The notes: generated by a model not told the origin, from the sequence alone. Numbered from the stretch's first letter, positions 1 through 9,307 are shown. The stretch is 64,000 bases of DNA from Bacteroidales bacterium (GCA_017430365.1 JAFRNC010000006.1:186001-250000); one strand, 5' to 3'. Numbers and translations: made by a program.

Positions 1-2068
1 CGTCTCCCATCCAGCCCATGCGCTCGTCACGCTGGGGGCAGTCGGTCGGTATGGAGAGGAAATTGCCGCGCTGGCCCCATACGATGTTCTCGTAGAGGCG
101 GTTGACATCCGCGTCGGAAGTCTCGAATCCACTGAGCTGGTCGCCCACGGATTCCAGCACCACACCTTCCACTTCCCCGGGAAGCAGGGGTTTGTCCAGA
201 CCGTGGATTTCTATGTAACGGTATCCGTGGAAAGTGAATCTGGGCTGGAAAGTTTCCGGCCCGCCGCCTTTCATGATATAGTGGTCCGTCGAGAGGGCGC
301 CGCGGTAATTGTCGGTATAAACATAACCCTTGCGCGCTTCATAAATTTCGGATGTCAGCGGGGGAAGCGGATCCTCGGGCAGCACTTCCGGATAGGTCAT
401 TTCACCGTAGCGGAATGTCAGTTCCTTGCCTCGCTCGCCGCTGAGCCTGATACGCGGAACCCCGACCATGTTCTGTCCCATGTCATAGACATATACTCCG
501 GGTTCAGGTTCAGAAACCGATACAGCCTTGAGAACTATATGGTTGCGCACGGGAGAACCCGTGTAGGAGCAAATAGTGACGCTGTCGGGAAGGGCCTCTG
601 CCACAGTGGCATATGCCCATGAGGAATCGTCGTAACGGGCCTCGCTCCATCCCTGGACCTCGCGCCGGGCATCATAATCCTCGCCGTTCTGGAAGCTGTC
701 ACTGATGACCGGGCCTCCGTTGAATGCCTTCCAGGAGCCGTCGGATACGATAACTTCGCTGGTGCCGTCGGAATAGCTGAGAACTATCTTGGCCAGCAGC
801 GAGAGTCCGGTTCCGAACTGGTCCTGCCAGGCGGTCGCATAACCGGTGAAATCGGAATACCATCCGGCACCGAGCATCGCTCCGACCGCATTGGTACCCT
901 TGTGGAGGAAAGGAGTTATATCGTATGTATTGTAGAATATCCTGTAGCGGTAGTCAGACGAACCCGGATTGAACCAGTCGTCGGCCATCTTCCGTCCGTT
1001 GACTTCGTATTCGTAAATACCGCGGGCTGTCGTATAGAGTCTCGCGGAAACGAGATCCTTCCTCACGTCGAAACTCTTCCGCAGCATTGGAGCACCGCTC
1101 TCTTCGGCTGGGGACTTGACGAGGGTCTCCCCGCCTGCAACCTGAAATTCTTCATCACTTTCATAGAGAGTCGTGTGCCACGTATCCTCGCCTATTTCAA
1201 GTCCGGAGAATGTGGCGGGACTGCCCTCGGGCTGGGAAAACGCTATCCTGTTGAAACGGCTGAACGGTTTCCACTCCTCCGCGTCATAAGGCCGGATCGA
1301 GACCGGTTCTTTCTCCAGGGGCTTGCCGTTGACCGACGGAAGGATCATGTATCCCTTGGCATAATCATGTGCCTGGACCTGCAGCCTGACAGCCGCGGCG
1401 ATATCGCCTGTCGCAGGACGGAACATCCCTTTGAGCGGCTTCTCGTAGTCGCATGTCATAGTCCCGTCGGTCATGTGCCAGAGCGCGAATACAGGAGCCG
1501 CCTTCTCACGCCTCAACTGCATTCTCACATAATTATTCTCATCCACATATCCGAAGAGGAAATCAGCCTCGTAACTCTCAGTGGGCAGAAGCAGGTCGAA
1601 TCCTATGTTGTATCCGGAACGATACTTGGAGAAATGCGGCTGCCCGCCGGATATCCACTGCGCATCCGACCATCCGCTCCCCATCAGGCCGGTCTCGAAC
1701 CATGACGACGCCCTGGACGTGTGTTCCCCGCTGCCGCTGACTTCTACGGTCCACTGGTACCGAGTACAAGGCTTGAGCGCTTCGCCGCCATAATCTATGC
1801 CCACGGATTTTCCGGAAGGCACGGTTCCGGAATCCCATACGCACACGCCAGAGGGAAGCTCGGAAACGACTATCCTGTACGAGGCCTGGCTCTGGGCATA
1901 CTTGCGGCTCTCCATTTTCCAGCTGAAACGCGGACTCGGAGTGTCGATACCCATGGGGTTGGTCATATAATCCACCTGAAGGTCTGTCAGGCGGAACGGG
2001 CCCCGGAAATCCCGGGTGCAGGCCGACAGCGCGAGTGCTGCCAGCAATGCGGTGAACAATCGTTTCAT
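1..2068 (-). CDS. GH78 alpha-L-rhamnosidase, C-terminus beyond left edge
   Basis: Exported glycosidase that removes terminal alpha-L-rhamnose from plant or bacterial glycans. The ATG at 2068 opens a lipoprotein-like signal (MKRLFTALLAALALSAC), followed by the usual GH78 opening of the form LQVDYMTNPMGIDTPSPRFSW (split as LQVDYMTNPMG and IDTPSPRFSW). 689 codons lie in the window with no stop noticed. The last ones encode TDCPQRDERMGWMGD, the family's catalytic-domain signature that supplies acidic catalytic and binding residues. The remaining (alpha/alpha)6 barrel and C-terminal domain lie outside. It starts 20 bases after the M19 dipeptidase stop, so it is probably the third gene of an operon with 2089-3996. 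Family call is firm; substrate is inferred. Confidence 0.9.
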   Translation of the reverse strand, partial: MKRLFTALLAALALSACTRDFRGPFRLTDLQVDYMTNPMGIDTPSPRFSWKMESRKYAQSQASYRIVVSELPSGVCVWDSGTVPSGKSVGIDYGGEALKPCTRYQWTVEVSGSGEHTSRASSWFETGLMGSGWSDAQWISGGQPHFSKYRSGYNIGFDLLLPTESYEADFLFGYVDENNYVRMQLRREKAAPVFALWHMTDGTMTCDYEKPLKGMFRPATGDIAAAVRLQVQAHDYAKGYMILPSVNGKPLEKEPVSIRPYDAEEWKPFSRFNRIAFSQPEGSPATFSGLEIGEDTWHTTLYESDEEFQVAGGETLVKSPAEESGAPMLRKSFDVRKDLVSARLYTTARGIYEYEVNGRKMADDWFNPGSSDYRYRIFYNTYDITPFLHKGTNAVGAMLGAGWYSDFTGYATAWQDQFGTGLSLLAKIVLSYSDGTSEVIVSDGSWKAFNGGPVISDSFQNGEDYDARREVQGWSEARYDDSSWAYATVAEALPDSVTICSYTGSPVRNHIVLKAVSVSEPEPGVYVYDMGQNMVGVPRIRLSGERGKELTFRYGEMTYPEVLPEDPLPPLTSEIYEARKGYVYTDNYRGALSTDHYIMKGGGPETFQPRFTFHGYRYIEIHGLDKPLLPGEVEGVVLESVGDQLSGFETSDADVNRLYENIVWGQRGNFLSIPTDCPQRDERMGWMGD

Positions 2069-2088
2069 GACAAGGGATGTTATTGATC

Positions 2089-3204
2089 TCAATCCGCCAT
2101 CTGCTGGACAGTTTCCATCACCCTGAGGAAATTGCCTCCGGCTATAAGGCGGATGTCTGATTCAGAATAGCCGCGTCTGCGAAGTTCGATGATGATCTTC
2201 TGCATGCGGGAAATGTCTTCAAGGCCGTCAGGGCAGGTTTCAATGCCGTCGAAATCGCTGCCCAGGCCGACATGCCTGACTCCCACGAGTTGTACTACGT
2301 GGTCGATATGGTCCACTATTTTCCTGTAGGAAGGACGGGGTACGGCGTTCATCGCCTCCACGGCGGCACGCATGCGCTCCTGAAGCGCGGGATCGGAAGG
2401 ATCCTTTAGCCACTCCACCTGCGTAACCTCTTCAACGTCGATGAGTTCCGAAACCTTCGCATTATAGTCGCTGTCGAGGAACGAGGGATAGAAATTTATC
2501 TGGATCACCCCTCCCCGCTCAGCCATGGCGCTTATCATTTCATCGGTCATGTTGCGCGGATGGACGTTCAACGCCCTGCAGCAGGAGTGGGTTGCGACCA
2601 CAGGGGCTTTCGAGTACTTCAGCACGTCCCAGAACGACTCGTCGGATATGTGCGAAACGTCGATCATCATCCCCAGACGGTTCATCTCAGCGATCACCTC
2701 GCGTCCGAAAGGGCTGACACCGTGCCAGCGGGGTTCGGGGGATGTGCATGAATCGCAAATTTCATTACTGCGTGCGTGGGTCAGGGTCATGTAGGTTATT
2801 CCCAGCCTCCGGAACATCCTCAGCATGGAGAGGTCCTTCTGGATGGGCGCCCCGTTCTCCATCCCCATGAATATGGATATCAGGCCGTTCCGGGCGTTGC
2901 GCCTGGCCTGCGAGGGAGTCGTCGTGAGGCTGACCAGATCCAGATTTCGTTCGACGGCGTCATATACCCTGGATATCAGTTCGAGCGCCCTCCGTGTAGC
3001 CGCGTCGGGCTGGAGGGCGTTGGAAGTATAGATGGCGAAGAAAGAGCCGTTGACACCGCCCTTTTTCATCCGCCGGAAATCCACATGTGTTATCGGAAAC
3101 TTGCCGGGGGTGTATCCCTGTTCAACCCGCCGGCCGAAATCGGCTCCCTTGGCAAGCATCAGAGGAGCGTCGCAGTGGGAATCTAGCAGGAACATCATAG
3201 GCAC
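2089..3204 (-). CDS. Membrane dipeptidase-like M19 zinc peptidase
   Basis: Peptidase family M19 (renal dipeptidase type), 371 aa, hydrolysing dipeptides, with some members acting on D-residues. Metal ligands expected for the family are visible: H10 and D12 in DSHCD, E116 in MGMENG, H185 in DVSHIS and H206 in ATHSCC. No convincing signal peptide is seen, so a cytoplasmic location is likely. An internal ATG at residue 3 or 4 could also be the start. It lies 12 bases after the head-GIN gene and 20 bases before the rhamnosidase, all on the minus strand, which suggests co-transcription although no shared pathway is obvious. Confidence 0.9.
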   Translation of the reverse strand: MPMMFLLDSHCDAPLMLAKGADFGRRVEQGYTPGKFPITHVDFRRMKKGGVNGSFFAIYTSNALQPDAATRRALELISRVYDAVERNLDLVSLTTTPSQARRNARNGLISIFMGMENGAPIQKDLSMLRMFRRLGITYMTLTHARSNEICDSCTSPEPRWHGVSPFGREVIAEMNRLGMMIDVSHISDESFWDVLKYSKAPVVATHSCCRALNVHPRNMTDEMISAMAERGGVIQINFYPSFLDSDYNAKVSELIDVEEVTQVEWLKDPSDPALQERMRAAVEAMNAVPRPSYRKIVDHIDHVVQLVGVRHVGLGSDFDGIETCPDGLEDISRMQKIIIELRRRGYSESDIRLIAGGNFLRVMETVQQMAD

Positions 3205-3216
3205 CTCCTGTCTGCG

Positions 3217-3996
3217 TTAGTTGCCCCGCTTGAGGGTTGAAGCTCCCGCTATCTTTTCGGTCATGATCTTGAGATCCTCGTAGTCGCCGAAATAGCGGCA
3301 CTTTGAAGCGCCGGAAAGTTCGACCCGGAGAGACTTCGTGGGAAGTACGTCCGCCGTCGAAGCGCCTTTCGCCACAACGCTCACATCTTCGGTATCGAGT
3401 TCGTTGGCCGTCAGGCGCGAGGCACCGGCAATCTTGGCATCGAGGAAATTGCAATCCCCCTGGATGTCGAGTCTGGAAGCGCCGCCGAGTTCGACTCCGA
3501 TCTCACCCGAACGTATGCTGAGCACCGCCTTGGAAGCACCGGTGAGACGGATATCCGCCTCGGGACTCTTAGCGTTGAGGTTCTTGATCTCGCTGCCGCC
3601 GCTGAGGTCGATCGTCAACTTTTCCATGGGGCTGGTAAACTGGTCGTTGCTGATCAGCGAGGAAGCTCCGGACAGAGTGACATATGTCAGCGTGGGCATC
3701 TTGATGAGCGCCCTTACAATTTTGTTGCGGTTTTTCTGCTTGAGGCGGAAAGGAAGGCGCGTGAATTTGATCTCGAGCACGCCGCCGCGGTTCTTGACAA
3801 GGAGGAAGGGAAGGAATTCTTCGGATATTTCAATTTCCACACGGTATTCGTCGGAATGTTCCAGCACGACCTCGAAGGCGCTGGTGGCATTGATGCCGGT
3901 GAAATCGTCGATATCATACACTTTTTTTACGGTACGTGCGTCCGCGATAAGGACTGACAGAAGCAGGGCTGCCAGCACAATTCCGAATTTTTTCAT
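3217..3996 (-). CDS. Head-GIN domain (DUF2807) exported protein
   Basis: 259 aa protein with an N-terminal signal peptide (MKKFGIVLAALLLSVLIADA) followed by a DUF2807 putative auto-transporter adhesin, head GIN domain. The body consists of repeated short strands with the recurring motif GAS(S/K/T), as in LSGASSL, LTGASKA, LGGASRL, IAGASRL, AKGAST and LSGASKC. These form the rungs of a right-handed beta-helix in known members. Such proteins are common in Bacteroidetes and sit in the periplasm or at the surface; their function is not established. It is the first gene of the 3996-1 minus-strand group. A 12-bp palindrome lies about 40 bases upstream. Confidence 0.85.
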   Translation of the reverse strand: MKKFGIVLAALLLSVLIADARTVKKVYDIDDFTGINATSAFEVVLEHSDEYRVEIEISEEFLPFLLVKNRGGVLEIKFTRLPFRLKQKNRNKIVRALIKMPTLTYVTLSGASSLISNDQFTSPMEKLTIDLSGGSEIKNLNAKSPEADIRLTGASKAVLSIRSGEIGVELGGASRLDIQGDCNFLDAKIAGASRLTANELDTEDVSVVAKGASTADVLPTKSLRVELSGASKCRYFGDYEDLKIMTEKIAGASTLKRGN

Positions 3997-4036
3997 GTCT
4001 GTACGCTTATTTTACTCTAAAAAAACTCTATTATGC

Positions 4037-4048
4037 CCTAAATTTAGG
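4037..4048. promoter_or_regulatory. 12-bp perfect palindrome upstream of the head-GIN operon
   Basis: CCTAAATTTAGG reads the same on both strands and lies between the stop of rlmB and the start of the head-GIN gene, 41 bases before that ATG. Its place fits an operator, but only one copy is seen and no regulator is known. Confidence 0.25.
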
Positions 4049-4074
4049 CAATATAAATGAATAATGCAAATCCG

Positions 4075-4815
4075 TCACTTTCTCTGGCGCACCGCCTCGT
4101 AGAGGATTACCGCAGCGGCGACGGAAACATTGAGCGATCCTGTCAGGCCGGCCATGGGGATCCTCGCGCCCACGGTGCAGAGGCCGAGCACAGGTTCGGA
4201 TATTCCCTTTCCCTCGGAGCCCATCACTATGGCGGTGGATTTCCTGAAATTCACATCGTACATTTCGTCTTCAGCCTTCTCGCTGGCGGCGACGATCTGG
4301 AACTCGGAATCACGGAAATAGTAGAGAGCCGCCCTGAGATTGGGAACACGGGCGACAGGAACACGGAGAAGGGCGCCGGCGGATGCCTTGACTGCGTCGG
4401 CGTTGATGGAGGCGCTGCCTTTGGCCGGCACTACGATGCCGTCTACACCTGCGCACTCCGCGCTCCTTGCTATCGCACCCAGATTACGGACGTCGCTGAC
4501 TCCGTCCAGGACTATGAACAGCGGATTGGCCTTGCGGGAAAGCGATCCTTCGACCATCTCCTCGAAAGGGACATAATCAATCTGGGCCAGGAAGGCGATG
4601 ACCCCCTGATGGGCACCCCTGACTATGGAACCCAATTTCTCCGAAGGAACGAACTGATAAGGGATTTCCCGTGCCGAAAGTTCCTCCATCAGTGTGCGGA
4701 ACTGCTCCCCCTCCATTCCCTTCCTGAGGAGCACCTTTTCAAACCTGCGTCCCTGCCGCACAGCTTCGGTCACGGGATGCATTCCGTAGAGATAAAAGCC
4801 TTTTCCGTTTTCCAT
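4075..4815 (-). CDS. rlmB: 23S rRNA 2'-O-ribose methyltransferase, RlmB/TrmH family
   Basis: SPOUT-class SAM-dependent methyltransferase, 246 aa, expected to methylate the 2'-OH of G2251 (E. coli numbering) in 23S rRNA. The N-terminus FYLYGMHPVTEAV is the RNA-binding substrate domain; DGVSDVRNLGAIARSAE, MGSEGKGIS and LNVSVAAAVILYE are the three trefoil-knot motifs. The start at 4815 (MENGKGF) is chosen because homologues begin there and the extra upstream 25 codons run through a TAAATTTG promoter element. Divergent from the DUF4199 gene. Confidence 0.92.
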   Translation of the reverse strand: MENGKGFYLYGMHPVTEAVRQGRRFEKVLLRKGMEGEQFRTLMEELSAREIPYQFVPSEKLGSIVRGAHQGVIAFLAQIDYVPFEEMVEGSLSRKANPLFIVLDGVSDVRNLGAIARSAECAGVDGIVVPAKGSASINADAVKASAGALLRVPVARVPNLRAALYYFRDSEFQIVAASEKAEDEMYDVNFRKSTAIVMGSEGKGISEPVLGLCTVGARIPMAGLTGSLNVSVAAAVILYEAVRQRK

Positions 4816-4839
4816 GTCTTCAGAGTACAAAATCCAAGG

Positions 4840-4847
4840 CAAATTTA
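4840..4847 (-). promoter_or_regulatory. -7 promoter element of rlmB
   Basis: TAAATTTG on the minus strand matches the Bacteroidetes TAnnTTTG element and would place transcription start about 18 bases before the rlmB ATG. A clear -33 TTG at the usual distance is not seen. Confidence 0.45.
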
Positions 4848-4878
4848 GCAAAAAGAAGGGCAAAGACGATTTATTTCT

Positions 4879-4886
4879 TAACTTTG
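4879..4886 (+). promoter_or_regulatory. -7 promoter element of the DUF4199-GT2-lpdA unit
   Basis: TAACTTTG fits TAnnTTTG. It is 25 bases upstream of the TTG start at 4912. No good -33 TTG is present, so strength is uncertain. Confidence 0.4.
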
Positions 4887-4911
4887 CCAAAATTGATAAA
4901 CGAATCCTACC

Positions 4912-5466
4912 TTGGAACAGACAGTTAATCCAGGCGACTCCAAGTGGAGCCTTGCCGCAAAGGACGGCCTGATACTGGCGGCAGTCACGGTCGTGGTATC
5001 GACACTCACTTTCCTGACGAAGAATTCAATCCTTGGGGCCCTGCTCTGGATCGTCAAATTCGGTGGCAGCATCTGGCTCCTCAATGTCATAATGAAACGC
5101 TATGGCAAGGAGCATCCTGACGAATCCACCTTCGGATACGGTGTGATAGTCTGTACACTCTCATCCCTGGTCTGCGCAGTGTGGGCATTCGTGGAATACC
5201 AGTTCCTCTTCCCCGGAGCAGTTGCAGAGGCTTTCGAGCAGATGTACGCCGGCCTTGACCAGATGGGCGGCATGCTTCCTGACAACTTCTCGGACATGAT
5301 GTTGAAGATGGAGGACAACTACTCCCAGATCAACTGCATCAGCACCTTCATCTGGTGTGCGCTGTTGGGCCTCATATTCAGCGCCATACTCTCAGCTCCG
5401 TCCAGGCGCAAGAGCGTATTCACCGAGGAGGAGATGAAGCAGAACAACGACGATTTCAATTTCTAG
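4912..5466 (+). CDS. DUF4199 membrane protein, TTG start
   Basis: 184 aa inner-membrane protein with about four hydrophobic helices (near residues 17-35, 38-52, 70-92 and 142-162) and a short acidic C-terminal tail. It matches the Bacteroidetes DUF4199 family by layout and by its place immediately before a DPM1-type glycosyltransferase, a frequent pairing. Function unknown; a partner role in lipid-linked sugar transfer is an inference from the pairing. No ATG is available before the first helix, so the TTG at 4912 is the likely start. Three bases separate its stop from the next ATG, implying tight coupling. Confidence 0.75.
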   Translation: MEQTVNPGDSKWSLAAKDGLILAAVTVVVSTLTFLTKNSILGALLWIVKFGGSIWLLNVIMKRYGKEHPDESTFGYGVIVCTLSSLVCAVWAFVEYQFLFPGAVAEAFEQMYAGLDQMGGMLPDNFSDMMLKMEDNYSQINCISTFIWCALLGLIFSAILSAPSRRKSVFTEEEMKQNNDDFNF

Positions 5467-5469
5467 CGC

Positions 5470-6423
5470 ATGGACCTCTCGATAGTCATTTCGCTTTTCA
5501 ACGAAGAAGAGTCCCTTCCCGAACTGGTCGAATGGATCGACCGGACGATCACCCCGCTGGGATATGAATACGAAATAATCATGGTCGACGACGGCAGCCG
5601 GGACCGTTCATGGGAAGTCATCACCGGCCTGGCGGAGAAATACCCCGTCATCCGCGCCATCGGATTCCGCCGCAATTACGGCAAATCGGCAGCCCTGTAT
5701 TGCGGCTTCGAGGCCGCCCGGGGCGACATTGTCGTGACCATGGATGCGGACCTTCAGGATTCTCCGGAAGAGATTCCCGAGATGATGCGCATGATACGCG
5801 AGGAAGGCTACGACCTGGTTTCCGGCTGGAAAAAGAAACGCTACGACAACGTGGCCACTAAGAATCTCCCTTCGAAACTTTACAACGCCACCGCCCGCAA
5901 GGTTACGGGCATAAAGCTGCATGACATGAACTGCGGCCTGAAAGCCTACAGGAACGAAGTTGTCAAGAATATCGAAGTATACGGGGAAATGCACCGGTTC
6001 ATCCCCTATCTGGCCAAGCAGGCCGGTTTTGACAAGATCGGGGAAAAGGTCGTACATCACCAGGCCCGCAAATACGGAAAGAGCAAATTCGGCTTGAACC
6101 GCTTCATCCACGGTTTCCTCGACCTGCTCTCAATATGGTTCCTGCAGAGATTCGGGAAGAAGCCCATGCATCTGTTCGGCGGCATAGGCACCCTGACATT
6201 CCTTGTCGGCGCCGTCATAGCCATATGGTTGATCATCGACAAACTGGTCGCCCAGGCTCACGGGGCCTATTTCCGTCCCGTCGCCGACCAGCCGCTGTTC
6301 TATCTCGCCCTTGTCGCCGTAATACTCGGCGCCCAGCTTTTCCTGACAGGATTCCTCGGGGAGATGATAGCCCGCAATGCCAGTGAACGCAATAAATACA
6401 ATATAAGACGTACCATACGATAA
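5470..6423 (+). CDS. Family 2 glycosyltransferase, DPM1/GtrB type
   Basis: 317 aa. The N-terminal GT-A domain has SIVISLFNEEESL, the nucleotide-binding IIMVDDGSRDRSW and the metal-binding MDADLQDSPEEIP. The C-terminal third carries two transmembrane helices (roughly residues 230-260 and 270-305). Such enzymes transfer a sugar from a nucleotide donor to polyprenyl phosphate at the inner membrane, giving a donor for glycan or lipid A modification. The exact sugar is not readable. Follows DUF4199 by 3 bases and precedes lpdA by 18, probably one transcript. Confidence 0.88.
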   Translation: MDLSIVISLFNEEESLPELVEWIDRTITPLGYEYEIIMVDDGSRDRSWEVITGLAEKYPVIRAIGFRRNYGKSAALYCGFEAARGDIVVTMDADLQDSPEEIPEMMRMIREEGYDLVSGWKKKRYDNVATKNLPSKLYNATARKVTGIKLHDMNCGLKAYRNEVVKNIEVYGEMHRFIPYLAKQAGFDKIGEKVVHHQARKYGKSKFGLNRFIHGFLDLLSIWFLQRFGKKPMHLFGGIGTLTFLVGAVIAIWLIIDKLVAQAHGAYFRPVADQPLFYLALVAVILGAQLFLTGFLGEMIARNASERNKYNIRRTIR

Positions 6424-6441
6424 CCCAAGATACAGCAAGCC

Positions 6442-7830
6442 ATGAAATATGATGTGATCGTCATCGGCGCGGGCCCGGGAGGCTACGTAGCCGCCATCCG
6501 TTCAGCACAGCTCGGATTCAATACAGCAGTAGTCGAACGCAGCGAACTGGGAGGCATATGCCTCAACTGGGGATGCATCCCCACAAAAGCCCTGCTCAAA
6601 AGCGCGCAGGCCCTCCACTATGCGGAGCGCGGAGCTGAATACGGATTTGCCGCCGATAACGTCAAACCCGACCTGGCAGCTATCGTCGCCCGCAGCCGCG
6701 GCGTTTCCGCCACTATGAACAAAGGCGTCGAATACCTTTTCAAGAAGAACAAGGTCACCGTCCTCAAGGGGACAGGCAGGGTTCTGCCCGGCAAACAGGT
6801 CAGCGTGATGGACATGCAGGGCGCGACTACCGTATATGACGCGGAACACATCATCCTGGCTACGGGCTCCCATCCGGCCGAACTTCCTTTCGCCCCGATC
6901 GACGGCGAAAAGATATGGTGCTATTACCAGGCCCTCGTTCCCGAAAGCCTTCCCAAGTCGCTTGCCGTTATCGGAAGCGGCGCCATAGGCAGCGAATTCG
7001 CCTTCTTCTACCGTTCTCTCGGCGTGGAGGTTACCATCATTGAATTCATGGACCGCGTTCTCCCGATAGAGGATGACGATACCTGCGCCCAGATCAGCCG
7101 TTCATTCAGGAAAGCCGGAATCAAGGTCATGGTATCATCTTCCGTCAAGAGTGTCGACACTACAGGCGAACTCTGCCGCCTGACCGTCGAGACCCGGAAG
7201 GGAGAAGAGACCGTGGAGGCTGAAAAGGTCCTTTCCGCCGTCGGCGTCCGTCCCAACACGGAGAACCTGGGTCTCGAGGAAATCGGCATCGAACTCAACC
7301 GCGGCAAGGTTCCGGTGGACACATTCTTCAGGACCAAAGCCGAAGGCGTTTATGCCATCGGCGACATCATAGCCACTCCCGCCCTCGCACACGTGGCTTC
7401 CGCCGAGGCCATCTGCTGCGTGGAAGCTATCGCCGGGCTCAACCCCGACCCCGTGAACTACGACAACATTCCCGGTTGCACATACATCACTCCTGAAGTG
7501 GCTTCCGTCGGCATGACCGAGCGCAAGGCCAAGGAACTCGGTATCGAATACCGCATCGGCAAATTCCCGTTCACGGCTTCCGGCAAGGCGACCGCCGCCG
7601 GAGCACGCGACGGATTCGTGAAACTAGTCGTCGATGCTGCTACCGACAAAGTCCTCGGCGCGCATCTGGTAGGAGACAACGTGTCCGAGATGGTCGGCGG
7701 CATCGTCGCAGCACGCAATCTGGGAATAACCGCCAGACAACTTGCAGGATCGATGTTCCCCCACCCCACGATGAGCGAAGCAGTCATGGAGGCGGCTGCC
7801 GCCGTCCACGGCGAGGCGATCCATATCTGA
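6442..7830 (+). CDS. lpdA: Dihydrolipoyl dehydrogenase (E3)
   Basis: 462 aa FAD flavoenzyme that reoxidises dihydrolipoamide with NAD+ in 2-oxoacid dehydrogenase or glycine cleavage complexes. Visible: FAD-binding GAGPGGYVAAIRSAQLG near the N-terminus, the redox-active disulfide in GGICLNWGCIPTKALL, the NAD-binding IGSGAIGSEFAFFYRSLG in the middle, and the C-terminal active-site base in FPHPTMSEAVMEA. No E1 or E2 genes lie in the window, so its partner complex is unknown. Confidence 0.93.
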   Translation: MKYDVIVIGAGPGGYVAAIRSAQLGFNTAVVERSELGGICLNWGCIPTKALLKSAQALHYAERGAEYGFAADNVKPDLAAIVARSRGVSATMNKGVEYLFKKNKVTVLKGTGRVLPGKQVSVMDMQGATTVYDAEHIILATGSHPAELPFAPIDGEKIWCYYQALVPESLPKSLAVIGSGAIGSEFAFFYRSLGVEVTIIEFMDRVLPIEDDDTCAQISRSFRKAGIKVMVSSSVKSVDTTGELCRLTVETRKGEETVEAEKVLSAVGVRPNTENLGLEEIGIELNRGKVPVDTFFRTKAEGVYAIGDIIATPALAHVASAEAICCVEAIAGLNPDPVNYDNIPGCTYITPEVASVGMTERKAKELGIEYRIGKFPFTASGKATAAGARDGFVKLVVDAATDKVLGAHLVGDNVSEMVGGIVAARNLGITARQLAGSMFPHPTMSEAVMEAAAAVHGEAIHI

Positions 7831-7930
7831 TCAGAAAAAAAATCATTAACAAAAGCGGGAGCTGTGCGTCTTGTTATCGGGTCGCACGGATAGCGCGCAC
7901 TCGATGCGGCCGGACTTAATTCAAACTGAC

Positions 7931-8437
7931 ATGAAACGCTTACTGCTTATAATTTGTATCCTTATCCCCGTAGCCGCAATGGCTTCGACTCCCGGGAAGA
8001 GAGTCTCCAAATCCCGCATAACCTCCTTCATTTCGGAATGCCGGCATTATGACGGAGTGGAAGTCGTGAGGCTCGGCAGGATTGCAACCGGAGCGCTCAG
8101 GGGCGTGATGCGCGTAGCCGCCGTGGGCGATCCCGACGTCAGGGATGCCCTGCGCCTGATGAAAGGCGTCAACGGGGTCGCAGTCTTCGATTTCGAGGAT
8201 TGCTCGGAATACGACAAGTCGAGGATCACCAGCAGGCTCAACCGCATGCTCTCTGGTTCGGAAGTATTAATGGAAGCCAGTGACGGAGGCGACAAAATGA
8301 GGATTTACGGTGTTGTGGACGAATCCGCCGACAGCGTGAAGGACTTTGTACTATACACGCCTTCCGACTGCGCCCTTATATGTATCTTCGGTTCCATTTC
8401 CATGGACGCCGTTGCCAAGATAGCCTCCAATGACTGA
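7931..8437 (+). CDS. DUF4252-type exported protein (first of the cassette)
   Basis: 168 aa with a signal peptide (MKRLLLIICILIPVAAMA) and a small domain ending in a LYTPSDCALICIFGSISM-like strand, resembling the DUF4252 family seen beside sigma factors in Bacteroidetes. An in-frame ATG at 7871 would add 20 polar residues before the signal peptide, so 7931 is preferred. The stop overlaps the next gene by 8 bases. It shares its general layout, not close identity, with the protein at 9304. Role unknown; probably an output or sensor part of the sigma cassette. Confidence 0.7.
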   Translation: MKRLLLIICILIPVAAMASTPGKRVSKSRITSFISECRHYDGVEVVRLGRIATGALRGVMRVAAVGDPDVRDALRLMKGVNGVAVFDFEDCSEYDKSRITSRLNRMLSGSEVLMEASDGGDKMRIYGVVDESADSVKDFVLYTPSDCALICIFGSISMDAVAKIASND

Positions 8438-8909
8438 CTCCCGGTTCCATAGCGAATTCCTTCCGCTTGCGGACACCCTCTACCGGATTGCCCGGTACAT
8501 ACTCGAATTGGGGCCGGAGGCCGAGGACGCCGTCCAGGAACTTTACCTGAAGCTCTGGGAATCGAGGGACAGCCTCGACGGGATAAGGCAGCCCAAGGCA
8601 TACTGCATCAGGATCCTCAAGAACATCTGCCTCGACCGGATAAGGAAAGCCCGGCATCTCACATTTCCGGAACGCTTGCCAGAAACCGGAATACAGCAGC
8701 CCCAGGATGATGAAATAGACTCCAGGACCCGGCTCGAAAAGGTCCTCGAAGCGGTGAAGGCCCTTCCGGAAAGGCAGAGGCAGGTACTCGTCCTCCGTGC
8801 TGTGGACGGCCTCTCATACGATGAGATCTCCCGCAAGACAGGGATCAATTACCTTACCTGCCGTGTATTGCTTTCGCAGGCACGGTCAAAAATAAAGACA
8901 AAGGCATGA
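8430..8909 (+). CDS. ECF-type RNA polymerase sigma factor
   Basis: 159 aa. Region 2 (about residues 10-75) includes LYRIARYILELGPEAEDAVQ and the DNA-melting part KAYCIRILKNICLDRIRKAR. Region 4 (about 105-155) includes LPERQRQVLVLRAVDGLSY and DEISRKTGINYLTCRVLLSQ, the -35 recognition helix-turn-helix. It directs RNA polymerase to a small regulon, most likely including its own operon. It overlaps the upstream gene by 8 bases and the downstream anti-sigma-like gene by 4, so the four genes 7931-9789 form one unit. Confidence 0.9.
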   Translation: MTDSRFHSEFLPLADTLYRIARYILELGPEAEDAVQELYLKLWESRDSLDGIRQPKAYCIRILKNICLDRIRKARHLTFPERLPETGIQQPQDDEIDSRTRLEKVLEAVKALPERQRQVLVLRAVDGLSYDEISRKTGINYLTCRVLLSQARSKIKTKA

Positions 8910-9307
8910 AAACGATCGAAGAAATAGAGAAGATGGATCCGGAGCAACTGGAGTCCGCAGCCCTTCAGGAGGTGACCTCAGTCCCTTCAGACCTGGAAGG
9001 ACGGATCAAGGGCGCCATCGCCGCCAAGGCCATGCTCGAAAGACAGAAGTCCGGAGGAAAGCTGCGCTGGCTCCCCTACGCTGCGATGGCCGCCGCGGCA
9101 GCCACTGCGGCAGTGGTCGCCATACCCTTGAGCGGCAGACATTCGCCCAAGGACACTTTCGACGATCCCTACCTTGCCTATGCTCAAGTGGAAGCCACAT
9201 TCCAGAAAATATCCGACAAGATGGCCCTGGGCGTCGGAATGGCTGAAGAGGCCGGGGGCACTGCCGGAAAACCCATCGAAATAATCAGAAAAATCAACGG
9301 AAAATGA
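8906..9307 (+). CDS. Single-pass membrane protein, probable anti-sigma factor
   Basis: 133 aa. A charged, Glu-rich cytoplasmic part (residues 1-50) precedes one hydrophobic helix around LPYAAMAAAAATAAVVAIPL (about residues 53-73), then a short outer segment. No zinc-binding anti-sigma motif is seen. The position directly after an ECF sigma gene with a 4-base overlap, and the topology, support an anti-sigma role; sequence alone does not prove it. Its stop overlaps the next ATG by 4 bases. Confidence 0.6.
   Translation: MKTIEEIEKMDPEQLESAALQEVTSVPSDLEGRIKGAIAAKAMLERQKSGGKLRWLPYAAMAAAAATAAVVAIPLSGRHSPKDTFDDPYLAYAQVEATFQKISDKMALGVGMAEEAGGTAGKPIEIIRKINGK

Noticed and set aside
203-2086. Plus-strand frames up to 267 codons at the left edge
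   Set aside because: Shadows of the GH78 rhamnosidase, which is open along the whole minus strand and ends in a diagnostic catalytic motif.
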